The position numbers were made by a program, and so were the translations under genes. This document shows, piece by piece, positions 9,379 to 16,858 of a stretch of DNA of 64,000 nt. The stretch comes from Acidobacteriota bacterium (GTDB lineage: Bacteria > Acidobacteriota > Thermoanaerobaculia > Multivoradales > J023), in assembly GCA_029263315.1 (NCBI GenBank), contig JAJCXR010000048.1:186001-250000 (forward strand). The letters are read 5' to 3'. The notes under the pieces are model-generated. The model had not been told where the DNA came from. It saw nothing but the letters and a program-made list of their open reading frames with translations, and did not search any database. How positions within the stretch are numbered: position 1 is the stretch's first letter; every line of letters begins with the position of its first letter.

Positions 9379-9696
9379 TCAGAGCTCACCGTCTCCAGTG
9401 GGCTCTAGTCCACTAAACAGGAACGCTTTGCCGTGACCACTGTCGTAGCGCACTTTAAGCGGCCCTTCATTGCGCAGGAGATCGACGACGTTCAGGTACT
9501 GAGCAGTGGGTATCCGCATAATGATTAGGCCCTGCGCGTCCACATGATCCGGCGCGATTTTCTTCGCGTCGACGAAAAAGATCTTCCCAACACCGGTTTT
9601 CTCCTCTCCGAAGAGATGAATGACGGCACGGTAGGGAGATCCGCCTGGGGCTTGGCCTGTATAGTGGATTCTGTACGATGTTACGGTCTTGTTCAT
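9379..9696 (-). CDS. small conserved-looking hypothetical protein
   Basis: 105 aa, no family recognised. It is supported as a gene by a perfect GGAGG seven bases upstream of its ATG and by composition unlike its high-GC neighbours (more A/T at third positions). The protein is soluble with a predicted beta-rich fold (TSYRIHYTGQAPGGSPYRAV, then a DAQGLIIMRIPTAQYLNVV strand-helix pair) and an acidic GDGEL end. It follows the sulfur operon tail to tail. The composition may indicate transfer. Function unknown. Confidence 0.6.
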   Translation of the reverse strand: MNKTVTSYRIHYTGQAPGGSPYRAVIHLFGEEKTGVGKIFFVDAKKIAPDHVDAQGLIIMRIPTAQYLNVVDLLRNEGPLKVRYDSGHGKAFLFSGLEPTGDGEL

Positions 9697-9703
9697 CAGT
9701 TTG

Positions 9704-9708
9704 CCTCC
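9704..9708 (-). promoter_or_regulatory. ribosome binding site of the 105-aa gene
   Basis: CCTCC on the plus strand reads GGAGG on the minus strand, with a 7-nt spacer to the ATG at 9696. It is the main evidence that this small gene is real and where it starts. Confidence 0.6.
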
Positions 9709-10124
9709 GAGAAGTTGAAACAGCTAGTCCGATGTGATTTGAGGGCTCGAGAAGGAATGAAACACCTTCCACCCTTCAAACGCGATATTTCTTCGAGCGC
9801 TAGATCACTTGGAGCCAGCCTCTCTCAAGCCTCGCGACCTCTGAATCAAGGCCAGTGATAGAAACCGCCTTAAAGGGCCAAATCGTTGACTACTGGTGTT
9901 CAACCGAAGACGGCGCACGCAAGAGGTGGCTTTTCTGATGACCACTCTCAGGAGGGGAAAAAGAAAACCTTCTTTCGGCTTGCCCGTTTGCCTCGACCAT
10001 CGACAACGACTGGGAGCAGAAAATTAGTTGTCGTAATGGGCAGTGTAAGGCCCTTCCAGCATACTGCGTCCAGAGAGGCCGTGGGCCTCGATTCGGTCGG
10101 GGCTTCCGAGCGAGTGCAAGTAGT

Positions 10125-10164
10125 CGGCCAGAGGCTTCCTTGGGAGAGGTTGGACCTCTGGCCG
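10125..10164. repeat. inverted repeat (10-bp perfect arms)
   Basis: CGGCCAGAGG and its exact reverse complement CCTCTGGCCG are separated by 20 bases, about 105 bp upstream of the HupE-like gene. There is no following T-run, so it is not a standard intrinsic terminator. It could be an RNA structure in the leader or a protein site; role unknown. Confidence 0.4.
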
Positions 10165-10270
10165 GCTGCGATTCGCCAACCGTCGCTCGACGGCGAGGGA
10201 AGAAAAAGAGCCGTAAAGATATCCCTCGTCGTCGTCGTTCGGCTGCGTCCGTTGATAGTCTGCTCGGCCT

Positions 10271-11488
10271 ATGAAGCGGCCATCTCAGCTCCGTTCACGA
10301 TATGCAATTCTTCTGCTTTGCCTGCTGGCGATGGCCTGGACATCGCAGTCCGCCGTCGGCCACACCCTGGAGCTCACCGAGACGCTAGTCGTGGTCAAAG
10401 GGGATGGTACCTACCAGATCGATATGGTCTGCGACCTCGACGCCCTGGCCCTCGGAGCGCCCCCCAGCACCGACAACGCCCTGTTGCTGGCCGATTTGCA
10501 GGCCATGGACCCCACCCGTCGCGCCGCCTTGGGGGACAAGCTCCAGAATTTCTTCGCACGTCGCGTGCGCGTGCTCATCGACGGTCAGACGGTGAGATCG
10601 TTGATTTCCTTTCCGCAAACCGGCACGGCCATGGCCTTTGAAGGAGAACCGGTCACCTACTTCGGTAGCGTCGCGCGGCTCGAGGGGCGAATCCCGGAAG
10701 GGGCCGGCGGCCTGCAACTCCGCGCCTCCCGCGCCTTGCCTCCCCTGCTCATTTCGTTTATCCACCTCGGCCACACCGTCGACCCACCGCGTTTGCCGGT
10801 GGAGCCTGGAGCCGACAGCGTCGAGCTGAGGCTCGACCAAAGCCTTGCTCCATCCCAACAGGCCAGTGCTTCTTGGCAGATCCTCGGCACCTACTTGCTG
10901 CTCGGTTTTCACCACATTCTGCCGGCTGGTCTCGACCACGTGCTCTTTGTCCTCGGCCTCTTCTTGCTCAACCCGGGTTGGCGCCCCCTGCTCTATCAAG
11001 TGACCGCCTTCACCTTGGCCCATGCCTCCACCCTAGCCCTGGCGACCTTGGGTTACGTCACGGTGCCGGCCAGCCTCGTCGAGCCCTTGATCGCCCTGTC
11101 CATCGCCTGGGTGGCCCTGGAAAATCTGTGGTGGCAGCGTCATCGGGCTACACCGCGTCACCGGGCTACATCGCGTCACCGGGATGCCGGAGTGCGCCTC
11201 CTCCCCCGCTGGCGGCTACCACTGATCTTCGCCTTGGGCTGTTTGCACGGGCTTGGGTTCGCCGGCGCCTTGGGAGAGGTCGGTTTGCCCTCCCAACAGC
11301 TCTTGGGCGCCTTGCTGAGCTTCAACTTGGGTATCGAGCTGGGACAGCTCAGCGTCCTGGCCCTGGCCTTCGGCGCCGTCGGTTGGTGGCGCCACCGACC
11401 TTGGTACCCATCGCGGGTGGTTGTGCCCGCCTCCCTGGCGATCGCCGCGGTGGGTCTCTGGTGGACCTTCGAAAGGCTATTCCTTTGA
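10271..11488 (+). CDS. HupE/UreJ_2-family membrane protein with extracytoplasmic N-terminal domain
   Basis: 405 aa. A signal peptide (basic start, LLLCLLAMAW core) leads into a roughly 170-residue extracytoplasmic domain. A C-terminal HupE-like membrane domain begins with HHILPAGLDHVLFVLGLFLL near residue 218 and includes CLHGLGFAGALGEVG. HupE-type proteins are linked to nickel/cobalt uptake or anchoring in other bacteria; no hydrogenase or urease gene is near. A cytoplasmic or periplasmic loop carries a repeated RHRATPRHRATSRHRD made by an 18-bp tandem repeat. Confidence 0.75.
   Translation: MKRPSQLRSRYAILLLCLLAMAWTSQSAVGHTLELTETLVVVKGDGTYQIDMVCDLDALALGAPPSTDNALLLADLQAMDPTRRAALGDKLQNFFARRVRVLIDGQTVRSLISFPQTGTAMAFEGEPVTYFGSVARLEGRIPEGAGGLQLRASRALPPLLISFIHLGHTVDPPRLPVEPGADSVELRLDQSLAPSQQASASWQILGTYLLLGFHHILPAGLDHVLFVLGLFLLNPGWRPLLYQVTAFTLAHASTLALATLGYVTVPASLVEPLIALSIAWVALENLWWQRHRATPRHRATSRHRDAGVRLLPRWRLPLIFALGCLHGLGFAGALGEVGLPSQQLLGALLSFNLGIELGQLSVLALAFGAVGWWRHRPWYPSRVVVPASLAIAAVGLWWTFERLFL
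11138..11190 (+). repeat. 18-bp tandem repeat inside the HupE-like gene
   Basis: Two near-identical 18-bp units (11138-11155 and 11156-11173, two mismatches) plus a partial third encode repeated Arg/His/Ala residues in a hydrophilic loop between membrane segments. The length is a multiple of three, so the frame is kept. Confidence 0.7.
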
Positions 11489-11655
11489 CCGTTTACAGCA
11501 GTTTTACAGAACCGTTGAGAACCTTGGCGAAGGCCACCGTATCTCTGATCACGTGACCTGGAGCGTCTTGGGCCTGCCTTGCAAGACCCACGGACAGGGC
11601 ATAGGATGCCTGTCTGCGCACCGTCACCCAACCTTTCACCTCGGAGAGACACAGG

Positions 11656-13905
11656 ATGTCTACGGAAGCAATTTTGAAACGAATGATACGCACAGCGACT
11701 CTGCTCCTCGCCTTGGCGGCCCTACCCCTGACGGCCACCGCCGGCGAATGGACCCACTGGCGAGGCCCCTCCCAGAACGGCGCCGCCGACGAGCAAGGGC
11801 TTCCCAGCACCTGGTCGTCCGAAGGTGAGAACCTGATTTGGCGGGCCGATTTCGCCGGCCGTTCGACGCCGGTGGTCTTCGACGGTCGGGTTTGCGCCAC
11901 CGGTCGCGTCGGCGAAGGCATCGACCGCCAAGAAGTGGCCGCCTGCTGGGACGCCGAGACCGGCGACAAGCTGTGGGAGCACCGCTGGACGGTCTTCCTC
12001 ACCTCCGTCCCCTTCACCCGTGTCAGCTGGGGTGACCCGGCCGGCGACGCCGAGACCGGCTATCTCTTTGTGCAAGCGGTGAACGGTGAAGCCTATGCCT
12101 TCGATCGCGACGGCAACATCGCCTGGTCCTGGCGTCTCTATGAGGATCTCGGACGTTTCTCCGGCTACGGTGGCCGCACCAACTCGCCAATCGTCGACGA
12201 GAATCGGGTGATCTTCCACTCCATCAGCTCGATGTGGGGGCCCCACATCGCCGGTGGCGATCGCTACATCGCTTTCGACAAACGCACCGGCGAGGTGCTG
12301 TGGTTGACCAACCGTAACGCTCCGCCGGCCAAGGACCTAAATACCTATGCCACGCCGGTCGTCACCGTCGTCAACGGGGAGCGGCAGCTGATCACCGGCG
12401 GCGCCGACGGCTGGATTCGGGCCCTCAACGCCCGTACCGGCGAAGACATCTGGAAGTTCCACCTCAGCCAGCGCGGTCTCAACTCCTCGCCGGTGGTGGA
12501 CGGCTCCACCGTTTATGTCAGCCATAGCGAAGAGAACGTCGACGTCGGTCTGATGGGCCGTATCGTCGCCATCGACGCCACTGGCCGAGGGGATGTCACC
12601 AAGAGCCACGAGAAGTGGCGGGTCAACGAGATCACCGCCGGCTACGCTTCCCCCGTACTGCACGGCGGCGTCCTCTACGTGCCGGACAACTCAGCCAATA
12701 TCATCGCCTACGAGGCCGCCACCGGCAAAGAGCTGTGGCACCACAACTACGGCACCGTCGGCAAGGGCTCCCCGGTCTATGCCGACGGTAAGCTCTACGT
12801 CACCGAGGTGAACGGCAACGTGGTGATCATCGAACCCGGCAAGGAGGGGGCCAAGACCCTCGACGACGAGCATCTACAGATGCCGGACAAGACGCGCTAC
12901 GCAGAGATCTACGGTTCCGTCGCCGTTGGCTACGGCCGCCTCTACTTCACCACCGAAGAAGGTATCTATTGCCTCGGTGATCCGGCCAAGCCGTTCACCA
13001 AGAAGGTCGACGCCAGCCCGGCGACCCCAGATACCAAACCCACCGCCGACGCCAAGCCGGCTACCCTGCTCGTCGTGCCCGGCGTGGCGGTGGCCGACGC
13101 CGGCCAGAAGCTGGACTTCCGGGTCGACCTCTTCGACGATCTCGGCCGCCCCTTGGGTAGCTCAGAGAAGGCCCAATGGAGCCTCGAAGGTCTGCCCGGC
13201 AAGATCAGCGACAGCGGTGTCGTCACCTTCGACACCGCCGCCGTCAAGGGCACCCAGGTGGGTGTCGTGCGCGCCAAATTGGGCGACCTGGAGGCGGTGT
13301 CCCACCTCCGCATCGGCGGTCCGCTGCCGTGGATGGAAGACTTTTCCGACGTTGCCATCGACGAGGCACCCGCCGCCTGGTTGGGCATCGGCAAGGGAGC
13401 GACGGTCGTCGAGCTCGACGGCGAGCCGGTGCTGCGTCAACCCAAGGCAGCCCGCGGCGCCCCACGAGCCACCATGCTGATCGGACCAGCCGCCATGCAT
13501 GGCTACACCATTCAAGGTGACCTGCGCGGGGGTAAGGAGGGTCGTCGCTACACCGACGTCGGTTTGGTGAACAGCGGCTATACCGTCGAGCTTCAAGGCG
13601 CCCACCAGCGCATCAAGATCGGCTCCTGGAGCTCCGAGAACCGCATGGCGGTGCAGCAGGACTTCGCTTGGGACATGGATGTCTGGTACACCCTGAAGGT
13701 CCGGGTCGACATCGAAGGCGAAGGCGACGCCGCCAAGGCGGTCATCCGAGCCAAAGCCTGGAAACGCGGCGATGACGAGCCCACCGATTGGACCATCACC
13801 GCCGAAGATCCCCACCCCATTCGCCACGGCTCCCCCGGTCTCTATACCTTTGCACCGGTGGATTCCTATTTCGACAACATCCGAGTTACAGCGAGTCATT
13901 CATGA
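11656..13905 (+). CDS. secreted PQQ-like beta-propeller protein with C-terminal beta domain
   Basis: 749 aa, ATG 11656 behind CGGAGAGAC. A signal peptide (LLLALAALPLTATA) is followed by an eight-bladed propeller with typical outer-membrane/PQQ repeat strands (WTHWRGPSQNG, GDKLWEHRW, TGEDIWKFHL, TGKELWHHNYG) to about residue 450. An Ala/Pro/Thr/Asp linker then leads to a C-terminal LamG/DUF1080-like jelly roll (YTIQGDLRGGKEGRRYTDVG). No heme motif. Such proteins are common in environmental bacteria and mostly uncharacterised. The ATG of the next propeller gene overlaps its stop. Confidence 0.82.
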   Translation: MSTEAILKRMIRTATLLLALAALPLTATAGEWTHWRGPSQNGAADEQGLPSTWSSEGENLIWRADFAGRSTPVVFDGRVCATGRVGEGIDRQEVAACWDAETGDKLWEHRWTVFLTSVPFTRVSWGDPAGDAETGYLFVQAVNGEAYAFDRDGNIAWSWRLYEDLGRFSGYGGRTNSPIVDENRVIFHSISSMWGPHIAGGDRYIAFDKRTGEVLWLTNRNAPPAKDLNTYATPVVTVVNGERQLITGGADGWIRALNARTGEDIWKFHLSQRGLNSSPVVDGSTVYVSHSEENVDVGLMGRIVAIDATGRGDVTKSHEKWRVNEITAGYASPVLHGGVLYVPDNSANIIAYEAATGKELWHHNYGTVGKGSPVYADGKLYVTEVNGNVVIIEPGKEGAKTLDDEHLQMPDKTRYAEIYGSVAVGYGRLYFTTEEGIYCLGDPAKPFTKKVDASPATPDTKPTADAKPATLLVVPGVAVADAGQKLDFRVDLFDDLGRPLGSSEKAQWSLEGLPGKISDSGVVTFDTAAVKGTQVGVVRAKLGDLEAVSHLRIGGPLPWMEDFSDVAIDEAPAAWLGIGKGATVVELDGEPVLRQPKAARGAPRATMLIGPAAMHGYTIQGDLRGGKEGRRYTDVGLVNSGYTVELQGAHQRIKIGSWSSENRMAVQQDFAWDMDVWYTLKVRVDIEGEGDAAKAVIRAKAWKRGDDEPTDWTITAEDPHPIRHGSPGLYTFAPVDSYFDNIRVTASHS

Positions 13906-15410
13906 AAAGAGTTTCTTTCGCCTCCAAACAGCTCGTCCTCCCATGCCTTCTCCTCCTGCTGACCGCGGCCGGAGTGATGGCCGAACCGGATTTTGTCCTC
14001 TTCGGCCACGATCTGAATCGCAATATGGCCTATGAGGTCGAAGGCAAGATCCCCACCGAGTGGGACGTCAAAACCGGCAAGAATGTCAAATGGTCGCAGC
14101 CGGTGGGCTCCCAGAGCTACTCCGGTCCTTTGGTGTGGCGTGGCAAGGTCTTCATCGGCACCAACAACGAGGGCCAACGCAACCCCGAGATCAAGGGTGA
14201 CAAGGGCAACATCATGGCCTTCAAGGAAGAGGACGGAACCTTCCTCTGGCAGATGGTGCACGACAAGCTGCCCGAGACCAAGCTGCACGATTGGCCGTTG
14301 CAGGGCGTCTGCTCGACCCCCTTCATCGAGGGCGATCGCATGTACTACGTCTCCAATCGCGCCGAGGTCGTTTGTTTGGACACCGAGGGTTTTCGCGACG
14401 CAGAGAATGACGGCCCCTTCAAGGACGAAACCGCCAAGGGTGACGAGGCTGGGGACGTGGTGTGGACCTACGACATGATGGGCGAGCTCGACGCCTTCCC
14501 CCACAACTTGGCCACCAGCTCGCCGTTGGTGGTCGGGGACATCATCTACGTCTCCACCGGCAACGGTGTCGACGAAGGGCATGTCAACATTCCCTCACCC
14601 CTCTCCCCCAGCTTCGTGGCGCTCAACAAGAAGACCGGAAAGTTGGTGTGGGAAAGCGCCGTCCCCGGGGAAAACATCCTGCACGGCACCTGGACCAATC
14701 CGGCCTACGCCGAGATCAGCGGCAAGGGTCAGATCATCTTCCCCGGTGGCGACGGTTGGCTGTACGCCTTCGAGCCCTTGACCGGCGAGGTGATCTGGAA
14801 GTTCGATTGCAATCCCAAGGACTCGATGTGGCGCCTGGGTGGCGCCGGGACCCGCAACAACCTGATCTCGACTCCGGTGGTCTGGGAGAACAAGATCTAC
14901 ATCGGGGTTGGCCAAGATCCTGAGCACGGCGAGGCGCCAGGCCACTTCTACGCCATCGACGCCACGATGAAGGGAGACGTCACCGCCAAGGCCATGGTCT
15001 GGCATCGCAGCGGTGAGGACTTCAACCGCACCATCTCGACCGCCGCCATCGCCGACGGCATCGTCTACATCAGCGATCTGTCCGGTTTTCTCTATGCCCT
15101 CGACGCCAACACCGGCGAGCATTTTTGGACCTACGACGCCTTCGCCGCCATCTGGGGTTCCCCCATGGTGGCCGACGGTAAGGTCTACCTGGGGGACGAG
15201 GATGGTGATATCGCCATCTTGAAAACCGGTAAGGAAATGAAGTTGTTGGCCGAGCACAACATGGGTGCCGCCGTCTACACCACACCGCTGGCCCACAATG
15301 GAACCCTCTATGTGTTGAGCCGTAATCGTCTGTGGGCCCTGACCGACGGCATCGCCCCGACCCCCAAAGCCGAGGCCAAGCCCAAGGCCGCTCCGGCCAC
15401 CGGCCGCTGA
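13902..15410 (+). CDS. secreted PQQ-like beta-propeller protein
   Basis: 502 aa from ATG 13902, overlapping the previous stop by four bases (ATGA). A signal peptide (KQLVLPCLLLLLTAAGVMA) is followed by propeller blades with the repeat motif G-x-L-x-W/ALD (KLVWESAVPGENIL, GEVIWKFDCN, GEHFWTYDAF) and a C-terminal Ala/Lys/Pro tail. No CxxCH heme site. The two propeller genes form one transcription unit ended by the double hairpin at 15433-15504. A quinoprotein dehydrogenase is not proven: metal/PQQ residues cannot be assigned with confidence. Confidence 0.82.
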   Translation: MKRVSFASKQLVLPCLLLLLTAAGVMAEPDFVLFGHDLNRNMAYEVEGKIPTEWDVKTGKNVKWSQPVGSQSYSGPLVWRGKVFIGTNNEGQRNPEIKGDKGNIMAFKEEDGTFLWQMVHDKLPETKLHDWPLQGVCSTPFIEGDRMYYVSNRAEVVCLDTEGFRDAENDGPFKDETAKGDEAGDVVWTYDMMGELDAFPHNLATSSPLVVGDIIYVSTGNGVDEGHVNIPSPLSPSFVALNKKTGKLVWESAVPGENILHGTWTNPAYAEISGKGQIIFPGGDGWLYAFEPLTGEVIWKFDCNPKDSMWRLGGAGTRNNLISTPVVWENKIYIGVGQDPEHGEAPGHFYAIDATMKGDVTAKAMVWHRSGEDFNRTISTAAIADGIVYISDLSGFLYALDANTGEHFWTYDAFAAIWGSPMVADGKVYLGDEDGDIAILKTGKEMKLLAEHNMGAAVYTTPLAHNGTLYVLSRNRLWALTDGIAPTPKAEAKPKAAPATGR

Positions 15411-15432
15411 GCCGCAAGCGTTGAGCTGTCAC

Positions 15433-15464
15433 CGCGGTGCTTCGATCGCGGTCGAAGCACCGCG
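15433..15464. repeat. perfect 13-bp hairpin after the propeller operon
   Basis: CGCGGTGCTTCGA and its exact complement TCGAAGCACCGCG are separated by six bases, 22 bp after the propeller stop. It is one of two adjacent strong hairpins; no T-run follows. Candidate Rho-independent-like terminator or mRNA-stabilising element. Confidence 0.65.
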
Positions 15465-15468
15465 CTAC

Positions 15469-15504
15469 GCTGAGACGGCGAACCCTGGGGTTCGCCGTCT
15501 CAGC
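15469..15504. terminator. perfect 17-bp hairpin after the propeller operon
   Basis: Arms 15469-15485 (GCTGAGACGGCGAACCC) and 15488-15504 are exact reverse complements with only two bases between them (a four-base loop in RNA). It lies four bases after the 13-bp hairpin. Stability this high suggests a transcription barrier or a mobile palindromic unit; the lack of a U-tract argues against a classical terminator. Confidence 0.55.
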
Positions 15505-15553
15505 CCCTCGCTCCTGGGGAAGGCACATCTTGCCGAGCTCAACGGGCGAACAC

Positions 15554-16678
15554 ATGACGTTCACCTTTTTGATGATCCGACCCGAGGACTCCAGCGTGAC
15601 CCAAGACCAGCTCTCCCAGCGCGTCTCCGAGGCCAAAGAGCGTCTCGACTCCCATGTCCGCGAAATCGTGCAATGGCACTTCCAACCCGAAACCGGGTGC
15701 CCGTTCTGGCTCGACAAGGCGAGAAACCTCGATTTCGATCCCTTGAAAGACATCCGGGGATACGACGACCTCAAGCTGTTCGGTCATTTCCAAGATGAAT
15801 GGCTGCGCGGTGGCCCCGTGCGACGCTGGATTCCCCGTGGTTTGGCGGACAAACCCTTCTACGTCTTTGAAACCGGCGGCAGCACCGGCATTCCCAAGAG
15901 CCGCATCAACATCCAGGATTTCGAGACCGACTACGAAATCTTTGGCGACAGCCTGGACGACGCCACGTTCCCCAAGGGAAGTGATTGGCTGATGCTCGGT
16001 CCCAGCGGTCCGCGTCGATTGCGCCTGGCGATCGAGCACCTCGCCCAGTACCGTGGTGGCTGCGCCTTCATGGTCGATCTCGATCCCCGTTGGGTCAACA
16101 AGCTGGTCAAGGCGCAGCGCTGGGACGAGCTCGATGCCTACAAGGAGCATGTCTCCGATCAAGCCTTGAAGATCCTGCGGGCCCATGACGTCAAATGCAT
16201 GTTCACCACGCCAAAGCTGCTGGAGCATTTGGCAGGTAAGATCGATCTGGTCAGGGCCGGTATCCAAGGTATTTTCTGCGGTGGCACCGAGATGAACGCT
16301 GAATTCAACCGCTTCGCCCGGCAAGAGTTGGTGCCCGGGGCGGATTTTGTGCCGGTCTACGGCAATACGCTGATGGGTTTGGCCCGTGGCCCGGCCTTCG
16401 ACCCGGAGGCGGGGGACTACACCATCACCTACTACGCCCCGCACCCGCGGGCCCTCTTCGAGATCGTCGACCCCGACGACCTCGACAAGCAGGTGGCGGT
16501 CGGTGAGACGGGCCGTGTCCTGCTCAGCACCCTGACCCGCGAGTTCTTCATGCCCCGCTTTCCGGAGCGCGATGAGGGGGAAAAAGCCGCCCCGACCCTA
16601 GAATATCCATGGGATGGGGTGAGCAACCTGCGCCTCTTCTCACGCTTCAAGACGAGCGTCGCCGTGGGCGTCTATTGA
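15554..16678 (+). CDS. EhpF/phenylacetate-CoA ligase-like adenylate-forming enzyme
   Basis: 374 aa. The P-loop is FETGGSTGIPKSRI (the S/T-G-G-T/S-T-G core motif of adenylate-forming enzymes) near residue 105, followed by a GIFCGGTEMNAEF and VPVYGNTLMGLA motif region equivalent to the A4-A5 motifs. It resembles EhpF of griseoluteic acid/phenazine pathways and PaaK-like ligases; the family is short, without a carrier domain. Start chosen at ATG 15554, as the open frame further upstream is the hairpin region; ATG 15572 is an alternative. No recognisable pathway partner adjoins it. Confidence 0.7.
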   Translation: MTFTFLMIRPEDSSVTQDQLSQRVSEAKERLDSHVREIVQWHFQPETGCPFWLDKARNLDFDPLKDIRGYDDLKLFGHFQDEWLRGGPVRRWIPRGLADKPFYVFETGGSTGIPKSRINIQDFETDYEIFGDSLDDATFPKGSDWLMLGPSGPRRLRLAIEHLAQYRGGCAFMVDLDPRWVNKLVKAQRWDELDAYKEHVSDQALKILRAHDVKCMFTTPKLLEHLAGKIDLVRAGIQGIFCGGTEMNAEFNRFARQELVPGADFVPVYGNTLMGLARGPAFDPEAGDYTITYYAPHPRALFEIVDPDDLDKQVAVGETGRVLLSTLTREFFMPRFPERDEGEKAAPTLEYPWDGVSNLRLFSRFKTSVAVGVY

Positions 16679-16858
16679 GCTGCAAAGTAAGACTGCTGAG
16701 CCGCAAACAAGAACTGCGCCCTGGGCCCCGGCGAGGCCCAGCTGTCGGCTCGGCTGGCTGCCGCCGGAGCTCTTTTCGCGCATCCCAGGTGACATGGCAA
16801 CGACACCGACCCGAGAGTCACCTTGTGGGCCTCGCGGTGGCCCGCTAAAATCACTGGG

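Larger units (their letters stand above)
9697..10270. other. 574-bp stretch without a convincing gene
   Basis: Apart from the ribosome binding site at its left end I see no supported gene; open frames here are short or overlap the HupE-like gene out of frame. It is less GC-rich than its surroundings. It holds one clear inverted repeat (CGGCCAGAGG at 10125-10134 and CCTCTGGCCG at 10155-10164), listed separately. Confidence 0.5.

Noticed and set aside
9886..10641. A 251-aa frame upstream of and over the HupE-like gene
   Set aside because: Most of its length is Arg/Pro-rich shadow; the start lacks a ribosome binding site, and the real HupE-like frame begins at 10271.
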